Assembly: GCF_022229005.1 (NCBI RefSeq)
Contig: NZ_JAKKFD010000075.1
Span: 1 to 34,366, forward strand
Length of the DNA stretch: 34,366 bases
Source: Micromonospora trifolii
GTDB lineage: Bacteria > Actinomycetota > Actinomycetes > Mycobacteriales > Micromonosporaceae
Direction of reading: 5' to 3'
Shown: positions 22,212 to 28,866 of the stretch, in pieces
Layout of the letters: the number at the start of each line of letters is the position of its first letter
How positions within the stretch are numbered: the first letter of the stretch is position 1
Position numbers and translations under genes: made by a program
The notes under the pieces: model-generated
What the model saw: only the letters and a program-made list of their open reading frames with translations
The model's database searches: none
Told to the model about the DNA's origin: nothing

Positions 22212-22304
22212 ATGCCGAACAAGCCCAAGCCCGAGACCACCACCGACGACGCTCGCGAGCAGGCCCGCCGCGCGCTGCAGACGTCGATGGACACCCGTCA
22301 GTGA
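22212..22304 (+). CDS. 30-residue small protein, unknown function
   Basis: ATG 22212 opens a 30-codon frame ending at TGA 22302-22304. The peptide begins MPNKPKPETTTDDAR, is highly charged and hydrophilic, and its second half (AREQARRALQTSMDT) could form one amphipathic helix. A strong Shine-Dalgarno, AAGAGGAG, lies seven bases upstream. A 13-bp terminator hairpin begins 16 bases after the stop, and a structured leader lies in front. So the sequence has every part of a complete expression unit despite its size. No family is recognised, and no signal or membrane segment is present. It is too short to be confident without comparative data. Confidence 0.6.
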   Translation: MPNKPKPETTTDDAREQARRALQTSMDTRQ

Positions 22305-22319
22305 CTCATTTCGACCGGT

Positions 22320-22356
22320 GGTGACGCCGTCGACGTGCCGCGCCGACGGCGTCACC
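22320..22356 (+). terminator. Terminator hairpin after the 30-codon gene
   Basis: GTGACGCCGTCG (22321-22332) pairs exactly with CGACGGCGTCAC (22344-22355), and G22320 with C22356, giving 13 pairs around an 11-base loop. It lies 15 bases after the small gene's stop and 29 bases before the stop of the converging gene, so it may serve both. Confidence 0.75.
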
Positions 22357-22384
22357 GTCCGGCCACCAGTGGTGGGCGGGTCGC

Positions 22385-23218
22385 TCAGGACAGGAACCTG
22401 TCCAGGGCCGCCTCGATGGTGCCGGAGTCCGGCGTCGCGTACGCCCTCATGGTGCTCCTGTCGTACGAGATGAAACTCGGGCACCTGTTCGTCGGGGCGG
22501 TCACGGTGCCGCCGTCGCCGATCTTCTCGGCGGTCCTCGCCGCATGGAAGGTCAGGGTGTAGCGCGACGAGACGTAGTCGATGGTGACCTGCTTCTCCGC
22601 CTTGTCCTTGTACTGACACTTCTTCGGTGCGCCCTGGCTGCCCTCGTCGAACGAGAGGCAGCCGACCACCGACACCTTCTGGAAGTCCGCGCCCTTGGCG
22701 TAGTAGGACTTGTCCGAGGGGACGTACGTCGACGACCAGGACGTCGGCCGGTCGGGGTTGTTCGAGAACGTGTACGCCTTGGCGCCGGCCGGGCCGCTGT
22801 AGGGCGCCGCGTTCAGGATCGGGCTGCCTTCGCAGACGTTCGCCATGTCGCTGGAGTAACGGGCGGTCATCGCGTTGTTGTTCGGTGGATCCGCCTGCCC
22901 CGGGGTGGGGACGGTCCCGGTGCCCGGCGTGCTGCCGGTGCCCGGCGTGGGGGTGGAGGACGTGTCTCGTGCGGGCTCGTCGTCGTCGTAGGCGAGCAGG
23001 ATGCCGATTCCGGCCCCGCAGATGGCGAGTATGACGACCACCGCGCCGGCGACCAGCCCGATGATCAGGCCCTTGTTCGACTTGTCCGGCGGCGGTGGTG
23101 TGCCGTAGTACGGCTGGGGTGGTGGCTGTCCGTACGGCGGGTAGCCGCCCTGCTGTGGGGCCGGCGGGCCGCTCCACGGGGTGACGTTCGGGTCGGGCGG
23201 AGGGTAACTGTCGCTCAC
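22385..23218 (-). CDS. Proline-rich single-pass membrane protein with extracytoplasmic domain
   Basis: The 277-residue product starts with a Pro/Gln/Tyr-rich cytoplasmic tail (1-48, with PPYGQPPPQPYYG). One transmembrane helix follows (50-77), then an acidic and Thr/Pro/Gly-rich linker (78-110) and an outside domain of about 165 residues. The domain has four Cys (NVCEG, VVGCLS, KKCQY and NRCPS), probably forming two disulfides. I recognise no named domain. The tail-helix-linker-domain layout is common among actinobacterial surface or regulatory proteins. The GTG at 23218 is chosen because the protein then starts MSDSYPPPDP. The longer frame reads into the upstream region without similar composition. 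The gene diverges from the MATE gene, leaving about 200 bases of shared regulatory DNA. Confidence 0.78.
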   Translation of the reverse strand: MSDSYPPPDPNVTPWSGPPAPQQGGYPPYGQPPPQPYYGTPPPPDKSNKGLIIGLVAGAVVVILAICGAGIGILLAYDDDEPARDTSSTPTPGTGSTPGTGTVPTPGQADPPNNNAMTARYSSDMANVCEGSPILNAAPYSGPAGAKAYTFSNNPDRPTSWSSTYVPSDKSYYAKGADFQKVSVVGCLSFDEGSQGAPKKCQYKDKAEKQVTIDYVSSRYTLTFHAARTAEKIGDGGTVTAPTNRCPSFISYDRSTMRAYATPDSGTIEAALDRFLS

Positions 23219-23421
23219 AGTAATTAGGCCTATCGCTGTCGTGGTGCCCCCGCGTGGGAGCCTCGGACAGGGTAGTGAGCGCCGCAAACCGGGATGCCGG
23301 CGACAGGTGGCGCATCAGGGCCTCGATTCTCGGTGACCTCCGCCGAGCCGGTGGAGAGGTCGGCCCGTAAGTCACCGGCGGCCTTGTGCTCCTTACCGCA
23401 GCCATGCCAGGATCGGCGGCG

Positions 23422-24744
23422 ATGAACCACGCCGCCACCGCTCACCGACCCGCCTCGCCTCGGCGGATCGCCGCGCTCGCCCTGCCGGCCCTCGTGGTGC
23501 TCGCCGCCGAGCCGCTCTACGTGCTGGTCGACACCGCAGTGGTCGGTCACCTCGGCCGGGTGCCACTCGCCGCGCTCGCCGTCGGCGGCACTGTCATGAC
23601 GCTCACCGCCTGGGTGGGCACAGTTGTCGCCTACGGCACCACCGGCCGGGCGGCCCGCCGCTTCGGCGCGGGTGACCGGGCCGCCGCGGTCGCCGAGGGC
23701 GTCCAGTCGTCCTGGTTGGCGTTCGGTGTCGGTCTGCTGATCGCGATCGGCATGCAGGTCGGCGGCGGCGCGCTCGCGCGTACCCTCGCCGGTGGTGCTG
23801 GCGAGGTGGCCGACGCCGCCGCGCAGTGGCTGCGGATCGCGGCCCTCGGCGCTCCCGGCCTGCTGCTCGCCGCGGCCGGCAACGGCTGGCTGCGCGGTGT
23901 GCAGGACACTCGCCGCCCGCTGTTCTTCGTGCTCGGCCCCAACCTGCTCTCCGCGCTGCTCTGCCCGCTGCTGGTCTACCCCGGCGGGCTGGGCCTGGTC
24001 GGCTCGGCCGTGGCGAACGTCGTCGCGCAGACGCTCTGCGGGGTGCTCTTCGCCGCCGCCCTGGTCGGCGAGCGGGTGTCACTGCGGCCCCAACCCCGCG
24101 TGATCCGCCAGCAACTGGTGCTCAGCCGCGACCTGCTGATCCGTGGCCTGGCGTTCCAGGCCAGCTTCCTGTCCGCGACCGCCGTCGCCGCCCGCTTCGG
24201 CGCCGCCGCCGTCGGCGCCCACCAGATCGCCCTGCAACTCTGGTTCTTCACTGCCCTGGTGCTCGACGCCCTCGCCATCGCCGCGCAGTCCCTGGTCGGT
24301 GCCGCGCTCGGCGCCGGCGACGACGCCGGTGCGCGGGCGCTCGCCCGCCGGATCGGGCTGCTCGGCGGCGTCTGCGGCGTGGGCTTCGCGCTGCTCGTCG
24401 CCGCCGGCGCCGGCGTCGTTCCGTCGTGGTTCAGCTCCGATGCGGGGGTACGCGAGCAGGCCATGGTGGCCTGGCCGTGGTTCGTCGTCATGCTGCCGCT
24501 GGCCGGGGTGGTGTTCGCCCTCGACGGTGTGCTGATCGGCGCCGGCGACGTGCGTTACCTGCGCAACCTCACCATCGTGGCGGCGCTCGGCGGCTTCCTG
24601 CCGGCCATCTGGCTGGCGTACGCGCTCGATCTGGGGCTGGGCGGCATCTGGGCCGGGCTCACAGTGTTCGTGGTGATCCGGCTGGTCGCCCTTCTGCTGC
24701 GACTGCGCAACGGCAGGTGGGCGGTCACCGGCGCGGTCCGCTGA
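23422..24744 (+). CDS. MATE family efflux transporter (DinF-like)
   Basis: The 440-residue membrane protein shows the 12-helix MATE pattern in two similar halves. The start RIAALALPALVVLAAEPLYVLVDTAVVGHLGRVPLAAL carries the family's P-x-x-x-x-x-x-D-x-x-x-V-G-x-LG signature. The second half begins RDLLIRGLAFQASFLSATAVAARFGAAAVGAHQIALQLW. Such proteins expel cationic drugs or metabolites by Na+ or H+ antiport. The DinF subgroup lies between nrnA and truB in mycobacteria (recalled), matching this position. I chose the ATG at 23422, which directly precedes the conserved region. ATG 23404 is an alternative. Neither has a strong binding site. The gene converges on the next one, and a shared hairpin covers both stop codons. 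Confidence 0.92.
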   Translation: MNHAATAHRPASPRRIAALALPALVVLAAEPLYVLVDTAVVGHLGRVPLAALAVGGTVMTLTAWVGTVVAYGTTGRAARRFGAGDRAAAVAEGVQSSWLAFGVGLLIAIGMQVGGGALARTLAGGAGEVADAAAQWLRIAALGAPGLLLAAAGNGWLRGVQDTRRPLFFVLGPNLLSALLCPLLVYPGGLGLVGSAVANVVAQTLCGVLFAAALVGERVSLRPQPRVIRQQLVLSRDLLIRGLAFQASFLSATAVAARFGAAAVGAHQIALQLWFFTALVLDALAIAAQSLVGAALGAGDDAGARALARRIGLLGGVCGVGFALLVAAGAGVVPSWFSSDAGVREQAMVAWPWFVVMLPLAGVVFALDGVLIGAGDVRYLRNLTIVAALGGFLPAIWLAYALDLGLGGIWAGLTVFVVIRLVALLLRLRNGRWAVTGAVR

Positions 24745-24768
24745 CCGGGTCGCCGGGCCCGCCGGTCA
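24742..24768. terminator. Bidirectional terminator hairpin containing both stop codons
   Basis: TGACCGG (24742-24748) pairs exactly with CCGGTCA (24762-24768). The left arm contains the MATE stop TGA. The right arm contains the TCA that is the stop codon of the minus-strand gene. The loop includes GGGCCC. It can act in both directions. Confidence 0.6.
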
Positions 24769-25764
24769 GCAGCGCGTGGTGGTCGGCGCGGGAGCGTCAA
24801 GGTCGAAGATCGTGCCCGGGTCGCCAGCGGGTATCTGATCCCGGTGCACGTCTGCCATCCAGAACTGCTCCTGCACCCAGCCCTCACGGAGTTGGGCGCA
24901 GTCCGCGTTCCAGGTCACGGCCTCCGCCGAGGTGATCCAGAGGCCGCGGGCGGAGGCCGGCACGTCGTCCGGGTGAGGCACCTGCCACACCACCCGGTCG
25001 CGCAGCGCCACCACTGTCGCGCCGGCGGGCGCCCGCAGGTCCACGTCGAACGGGTACGCCCAGACGAACTCCGTGGACACCTCCAACAGCCGGACGTCGT
25101 TCTGCCTGGTGGCCCGGTAACTGACCCGGCCATCGGCGCGGACGCCGAAATCCCACTCCGACGGCGACGCCATCCTCGTGGCGTACCGCAGGAAGCTGCC
25201 GTTGGTGAAGTCTCCCCGGCTCCGTTCGCGGGCGTCCGGGGCGAGCAGCGAGAGGAACGGCTCCGGATCACCCATGAACATCGAGGCGTCGACCCGACTC
25301 TCGATCAGTGCCTTGCGCACCGACTCCAGCGCGGTCCGTACCTGGGCCGCGGTGAACGGCCCGGTGCCCTTGGCCGCCGGCATCCGCACGGCCTCCTCGG
25401 CCGGCGCGAAGGCGGCCGCCGGCGACCCGGCGAACAGGTCCCGTGGTTCGCCGACCCTGCTCAGCGGTGGGGTGGGGCTCGGTGTGGGGCTCGCCGAGGC
25501 GGACGCGCGGACACCATCGGCGACCCGACCGACCAGCACCACGCCACCGCCGACCATCAGCAGTGCCAGCACCAGCCCGAGGCCGAGCAGTAGCGCCCCG
25601 TTGTGCCGGGCCGAGAAGAAACGGACCCGGTCCCACCCGGTGGGCTGGTGCTCGGTCTGCGCGGACCGCAGCCACTCCGGTAGCTGCACCGGGTTGACCT
25701 GCGCCACCGCGGCGGGCGGCGGCGCAGGAGGGTCGATCGGCTCTCTCGGCGGGGTGTTCTCCAT
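24766..25764 (-). CDS. Membrane-anchored protein with large extracytoplasmic domain, unknown function
   Basis: The 332-residue product has a Pro-rich cytoplasmic N-terminus, the motif QLPEWLR (27-33), a basic juxtamembrane stretch, one TM helix (about 56-79), an Ala/Ser/Pro linker and a long outside domain (about 110-330). The domain includes VRKALIESRVDASMFMGDPEPFLSLLAPDARE and RGLWITSAEAVTWNADC. Two Cys occur (WNADC and the C-terminal Cys). I recognise no named domain. The ATG at 25764 follows GGAGGAACC, and the upstream gene's stop is only ten bases away, so it is the second gene of a two-gene unit. The partner protein carries the related motif LPDWMR, which hints at a common binding partner. 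Confidence 0.78.
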   Translation of the reverse strand: MENTPPREPIDPPAPPPAAVAQVNPVQLPEWLRSAQTEHQPTGWDRVRFFSARHNGALLLGLGLVLALLMVGGGVVLVGRVADGVRASASASPTPSPTPPLSRVGEPRDLFAGSPAAAFAPAEEAVRMPAAKGTGPFTAAQVRTALESVRKALIESRVDASMFMGDPEPFLSLLAPDARERSRGDFTNGSFLRYATRMASPSEWDFGVRADGRVSYRATRQNDVRLLEVSTEFVWAYPFDVDLRAPAGATVVALRDRVVWQVPHPDDVPASARGLWITSAEAVTWNADCAQLREGWVQEQFWMADVHRDQIPAGDPGTIFDLDAPAPTTTRC

Positions 25765-25774
25765 GGTTCCTCCG

Positions 25775-26077
25775 TCAGTATCCGCCGCTGGCGGCCAGCG
25801 CGAGCAGGTAGTAGGTGCCGGTCAGCAGGGCGGTCCCGAGGATGGCGGCCACGACGAACGACAGCACGGCGACGATGTTCGGGTGCGACTGACTCCATCT
25901 TCTCCGGCCGCGCCAGTGCCACACCGCCCGGCGGGCGGCCCGCAGCGCCGGCCATGCCTCGATCAGGTCGTCGACGTAGCGTGCCGGGGTCCGCCGCTTC
26001 GGCGTCGGATGCCGCATCCAGTCCGGAAGGTCGACCCGAGCGCGGTGCTCGTGGCCCGGCGGTCGATCGGTGGTCAT
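25775..26077 (-). CDS. Small single-pass membrane protein, partner of the following gene
   Basis: The 100-residue product has a basic, Trp-rich cytoplasmic part of about 65 residues (DLPDWMRHPTPKRRTPARYVDDLIEAWPALRAARR...) and one TM segment (about 68-96), with a very short outside end GGY. There is no recognised family. The motif LPDWMR (17-22) resembles LPEWLR in the next gene's product. The start is ATG 26077, and the open frame continues far upstream only as antisense of truB. It is separated by ten bases from the downstream gene and diverges from truB. Confidence 0.72.
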   Translation of the reverse strand: MTTDRPPGHEHRARVDLPDWMRHPTPKRRTPARYVDDLIEAWPALRAARRAVWHWRGRRRWSQSHPNIVAVLSFVVAAILGTALLTGTYYLLALAASGGY

Positions 26078-26110
26078 CGGCAGTCCTGATCTCACGGTGA
26101 TGGCAACGGG

Positions 26111-26129
26111 CGGATGATCTTCGCATCCG
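26111..26129. other. Short hairpin in the truB upstream region
   Basis: CGGATG (26111-26116) and CATCCG (26124-26129) flank ATCTTCG. The remaining 26130-26278 holds no gene. Before truB's GTG there is CAGGCT eight bases upstream, a weak -10 resemblance and no Shine-Dalgarno. Confidence 0.3.
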
Positions 26130-26278
26130 GGGAGGTCGGCCGGCTGTCCCCCTCTGACAAAAAGCCGAATGGGCGCCCCGGCCCGACAAACCCGGCTCAG
26201 CCCTCGGACGGAGGCTGGGGTCACGCCGGGCGTGCCCACGCACCGTGGAGTACTGGCCATCTGGCAGGCTTGGCCGAC

Positions 26279-27163
26279 GTGAGCACCGATGGTCTGATCG
26301 TGGTCGACAAGCCCGGCGGCATGACGTCGCACGACGTGGTGGCACGCATCCGCCGACTGGCGAAGACCCGACGGGTCGGGCACGGCGGCACCCTCGACCC
26401 GATGGCGACCGGCGTGCTGGTGATCGGTGTCGGCCGGGCCACCCGTCTGCTGACCTACGTGATCGGCGCCGGCAAGAGCTACACCGGCACCATCCGGCTC
26501 GGCCAGACCACAGTCACCGACGACGCCGAGGGCGACGTGACCGCCACAGTGCCGGCCGGCCAGGTCACCGACGACGCGATCCGGGCGATGCTGGCTGGGC
26601 TGAGCGGCGAGGTCGACCAGGTGCCGAGCGCGGTCAGCGCCATCAAGATCGACGGGCAGCGGGCGTACAAGCGGGTCCGCGACGGGGAGAGCGTCGAGCT
26701 GCCGGCACGGCGGGTCACCATCTCCCGGCTGGAGGTGCTGGCGATCCGCCGCACCGAGCCGGACGTGGTGGACGTGGACGTGGACGTGACCTGCTCCTCC
26801 GGCACGTACATCCGGGCCATCGCCCGGGACGCCGGCCTGGCGCTCGGCGTCGGCGGGCACCTCACGGCACTGCGGCGCACCGCGGTGGGCGGCTTCACCC
26901 TCGCCGAGGCGGCGACCCTCGACGAGTTGGAGCAGCGCGCCCCGGACGTGGTGAACCTGCCACTGGACGCGGCGGCCGACCGGTTCTTCGCGCGCCGGGA
27001 GGCCACGCCCGACGAGGCCCGCGTGCTCGCCCACGGCGGGCCACTGGACGCGGCCGGCCTCACCGGGCCGTACGCCGTCTTCGGGCCGGCCGGCGGTCTG
27101 ATCGCTATCGTCAGCGAGCGGGACGGGCGGGCCCGCGCCGAGATCGTGCTCGCCCCGGCCTGA
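26279..27163 (+). CDS. truB: tRNA pseudouridine synthase B
   Basis: TruB isomerises U55 in the T-loop of tRNAs. The 294-residue product has VDKPGGMTSHDVV (residues 9-21) and the catalytic motif GHGGTLDPMATGVL, with nucleophile Asp40. It also has TKxxxx-equivalent KSYTGTIRLG, SAVSAIKIDGQRAYKRVR (the K-x-G-x-x-A-Y motif) and the C-terminal substrate region with CSSGTYIRAIARDAG. A PUA-like end follows. I chose the GTG at 26279, which gives the conserved N-terminus STDGLIVVDKP. The longer frame to 26114 lacks family features. It lies 76 bases before ribF. Confidence 0.95.
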   Translation: MSTDGLIVVDKPGGMTSHDVVARIRRLAKTRRVGHGGTLDPMATGVLVIGVGRATRLLTYVIGAGKSYTGTIRLGQTTVTDDAEGDVTATVPAGQVTDDAIRAMLAGLSGEVDQVPSAVSAIKIDGQRAYKRVRDGESVELPARRVTISRLEVLAIRRTEPDVVDVDVDVTCSSGTYIRAIARDAGLALGVGGHLTALRRTAVGGFTLAEAATLDELEQRAPDVVNLPLDAAADRFFARREATPDEARVLAHGGPLDAAGLTGPYAVFGPAGGLIAIVSERDGRARAEIVLAPA

Positions 27164-27239
27164 CAGCGGAGCGCAGGTCCGCCGGCCCGCAGCCGGCGGT
27201 GTCGACCCGCCGGCCGGCGGGACAGCAGAAAGGAACGGC

Positions 27240-28169
27240 ATGCAGCGGTGGCGGGGCTACGACGCGGCGCCCGGCGGGTGGGGACGCTCGGTGGTCACCA
27301 TCGGCGTCTTCGACGGCGTGCACAAGGGGCACCAGGCGACGATCGGGCACGCCGTCGCCCGAGCCCGCGAATTGGGCGTGCAGTCGGTGGTGGTCACCTT
27401 CGACCCGCACCCGGCCGAGGTGGTCCGCCCCGGTTCGCACCCGGCGGTGCTCACCGAGCCGGCCCGTAAGGCCGAGCTGATCGAGGCGCTCGGCGTGGAC
27501 GTCCTCTGCGTGGTGCCGTTCACCCCGGAGTTCTCCCGGGTGCCGGCCGAACAGTTCGTGCACGACGTCCTGGTCGAGCACCTGCACGCGGCGTTGGTGG
27601 TGGTCGGCAGCAACTTCCGCTTCGGGCACCGGGCCGCCGGCGACGTGGCGTTGTTGGAGCGGCTGGGTCAGACGTTCGGCTTCGGCGTGGAGGGCGCCCC
27701 GCTGGTCGCCGAGGCCGGCACCGTCTTCTCCTCCACGTACATCCGGTCCTGCGTCGACGCGGGCGACGTGGGCGCGGCGGCCGCCGCGCTGGGCCGCCCA
27801 CACCGGGTGGAGGGCGTCGTGGTCCGCGGCGACCAGCGGGGCCGGGAGCTGGGCTTCCCCACCGCCAACCTGCTCTGCCACCGGTACGCGGCGGTGCCCG
27901 CCGACGGCGTGTACGCGGCCCGGCTGATCCGCCGCGGCCAGCACGAGCCGCTGCGGGCGGCGGTGTCAGTGGGCACCAACCCGACCTTCTCCGGCCGGGA
28001 GCGGCGGGTGGAGGCGTACGCGCTGGACTTCTCCGGCGACCTGTACGGCGAGCGGCTGGCACTGGACTTCGTGGCGCACCTGCGTGGTCAGATCCGGTAC
28101 GACTCGATCGAGCCGTTGATCGCCCAGATGAATCAGGACGTCGAGCGCACCCGGCACGTACTGGCCTGA
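27240..28169 (+). CDS. ribF: Bifunctional riboflavin kinase/FAD synthetase
   Basis: RibF turns riboflavin into FMN and then FAD in the cytoplasm. The 309-residue product has the FAD synthetase nucleotidyltransferase domain with GVFDGVHKGH (22-31, the HxGH-type nucleotide motif), TFDPHP, FRFGH and SSTYIR. The riboflavin kinase barrel starts near residue 185 with RGRELGFPTANL (about 200-211; PTAN binds the flavin and Mg-ATP), VSVGTNPTF and the closing FVAHLR. The length is typical. The ATG at 27240 has AAAGGAAC upstream. The truB-ribF-rpsO order is conserved. A six-pair hairpin follows the stop by 35 bases. Confidence 0.96.
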   Translation: MQRWRGYDAAPGGWGRSVVTIGVFDGVHKGHQATIGHAVARARELGVQSVVVTFDPHPAEVVRPGSHPAVLTEPARKAELIEALGVDVLCVVPFTPEFSRVPAEQFVHDVLVEHLHAALVVVGSNFRFGHRAAGDVALLERLGQTFGFGVEGAPLVAEAGTVFSSTYIRSCVDAGDVGAAAAALGRPHRVEGVVVRGDQRGRELGFPTANLLCHRYAAVPADGVYAARLIRRGQHEPLRAAVSVGTNPTFSGRERRVEAYALDFSGDLYGERLALDFVAHLRGQIRYDSIEPLIAQMNQDVERTRHVLA

Positions 28170-28204
28170 TCGTGGTGGGGTGACGGGCCGCCACCGAGGC
28201 CCTT

Positions 28205-28222
28205 CGCCGGGTGTTACCGGCG
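28205..28222 (+). terminator. Possible hairpin after ribF
   Basis: CGCCGG (28205-28210) and CCGGCG (28217-28222) pair around GTGTTA. Shortly after it lies TAGTCT (28231-28236), a -10-like hexamer that could start the rpsO transcript. Confidence 0.4.
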
Positions 28223-28265
28223 AGTGCTGGTAGTCTTGCCGGGACGTCGGGTGACCGGCGTGGGG

Positions 28266-28326
28266 CCTCGCGTGCCTGCTCGACGCCGCGGGTGCGAGGT
28301 ACCGGTCCGTTCCCGGTCCACCGGGA
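28266..28326 (+). promoter_or_regulatory. Two-hairpin rpsO leader
   Basis: CCTCGC (28266-28271) pairs with GCGAGG (28294-28299). TCCCGG (28311-28316) pairs with CCGGGA (28321-28326) around TCCA. The rpsO ribosome binding site GGGAG lies about 35 bases later. S15 represses its own mRNA through leader structures in several bacteria, so this is a candidate S15 site. The match to known S15 motifs is not shown. Confidence 0.4.
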
Positions 28327-28368
28327 CGACGGACACCCACTTGATCAACCCATCGAAACAGGGAGAAC

Positions 28369-28638
28369 ATGGCGCTCGATCAGGAAGCCAAGGCCAGCAT
28401 CCGCGCGGAGTACGCGACCGCCGAGGGCGACACCGGTTCGCCGGAGGTCCAGGTAGCGGTCCTCACCAAGCGGATCGCCGAGCTGACCGAGCACCTGAAG
28501 GTGCACAAGCACGACCACCACAGCCGCCGTGGGCTGCTGCTGCTGGTCGGCCGGCGCCGTCGGTTGCTCAACTACGTCCAGAAGAAGGACATTGCCCGCT
28601 ACCGGTCGCTCATCGAGCGGCTCGGTCTGCGCCGGTGA
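28369..28638 (+). CDS. rpsO: 30S ribosomal protein S15
   Basis: The 89-residue product is a standard S15, a primary binder of 16S rRNA and part of bridge B4. It has the four-helix pattern: DQEAKASIRAEYATAEGDTGSPEVQVAVLTKRI (the TGSPEVQ motif), then ELTEHLKVHKHDHHSRRGLLLLVGRRRRLLNYV with the conserved HDHHSRRGLL rRNA-binding helix, and RYRSLIERLGLRR. The ATG at 28369 has GGGAG six bases upstream. A strong hairpin lies between it and pnp, as in many bacteria. Confidence 0.98.
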   Translation: MALDQEAKASIRAEYATAEGDTGSPEVQVAVLTKRIAELTEHLKVHKHDHHSRRGLLLLVGRRRRLLNYVQKKDIARYRSLIERLGLRR

Positions 28639-28642
28639 CGTG

Positions 28643-28674
28643 ACGGGGGAGTGGCCGGACGGCCGCTCCCCCGT
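28643..28674 (+). terminator. rpsO-pnp intercistronic hairpin
   Basis: ACGGGGGAG (28643-28651) pairs with CTCCCCCGT (28666-28674), and inside GGCC (28653-28656) pairs with GGCC (28661-28664) around GGAC. It starts four bases after the rpsO stop. In E. coli the matching position carries a terminator and an RNase III site used in pnp autoregulation. Here it may do either. Confidence 0.7.
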
Positions 28675-28765
28675 ACCGCGTCCCACCTGAAGGAAACACG
28701 GGCCGCGCGACCACCCGAGAGGGAGCCGGTCAGCGTACCGGTCTCCGGTAGTGGCCCCCGGGAAC

Positions 28766-28782
28766 CCCGGCATCATGCCGGG
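28766..28782 (+). other. Palindrome in the pnp leader
   Basis: CCCGGCAT-C-ATGCCGGG is a perfect 17-base palindrome, flanked by CCCGGG on both sides (28758-28763 and 28785-28790). It lies about 85 bases before the pnp ATG. It could be an operator for a dimeric regulator or a second RNA hairpin. Confidence 0.45.
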
Positions 28783-28866
28783 CACCCGGGCGCTTCGATC
28801 GAAGACCGGCCGGCTGAGCAGCTCCCCGATGTCGTGGGCCCACGACGCGAAGGAGCACGACAGCAC

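Noticed and set aside
23219..23421. A riboswitch or strong promoter in the divergent region between the Pro-rich membrane protein and MATE genes
   Set aside because: There is a GACCT/AGGTC hairpin around 23338-23361 and TA-rich bases just before 23218, but no hexamer pair with proper spacing. Nothing is firm enough to annotate.
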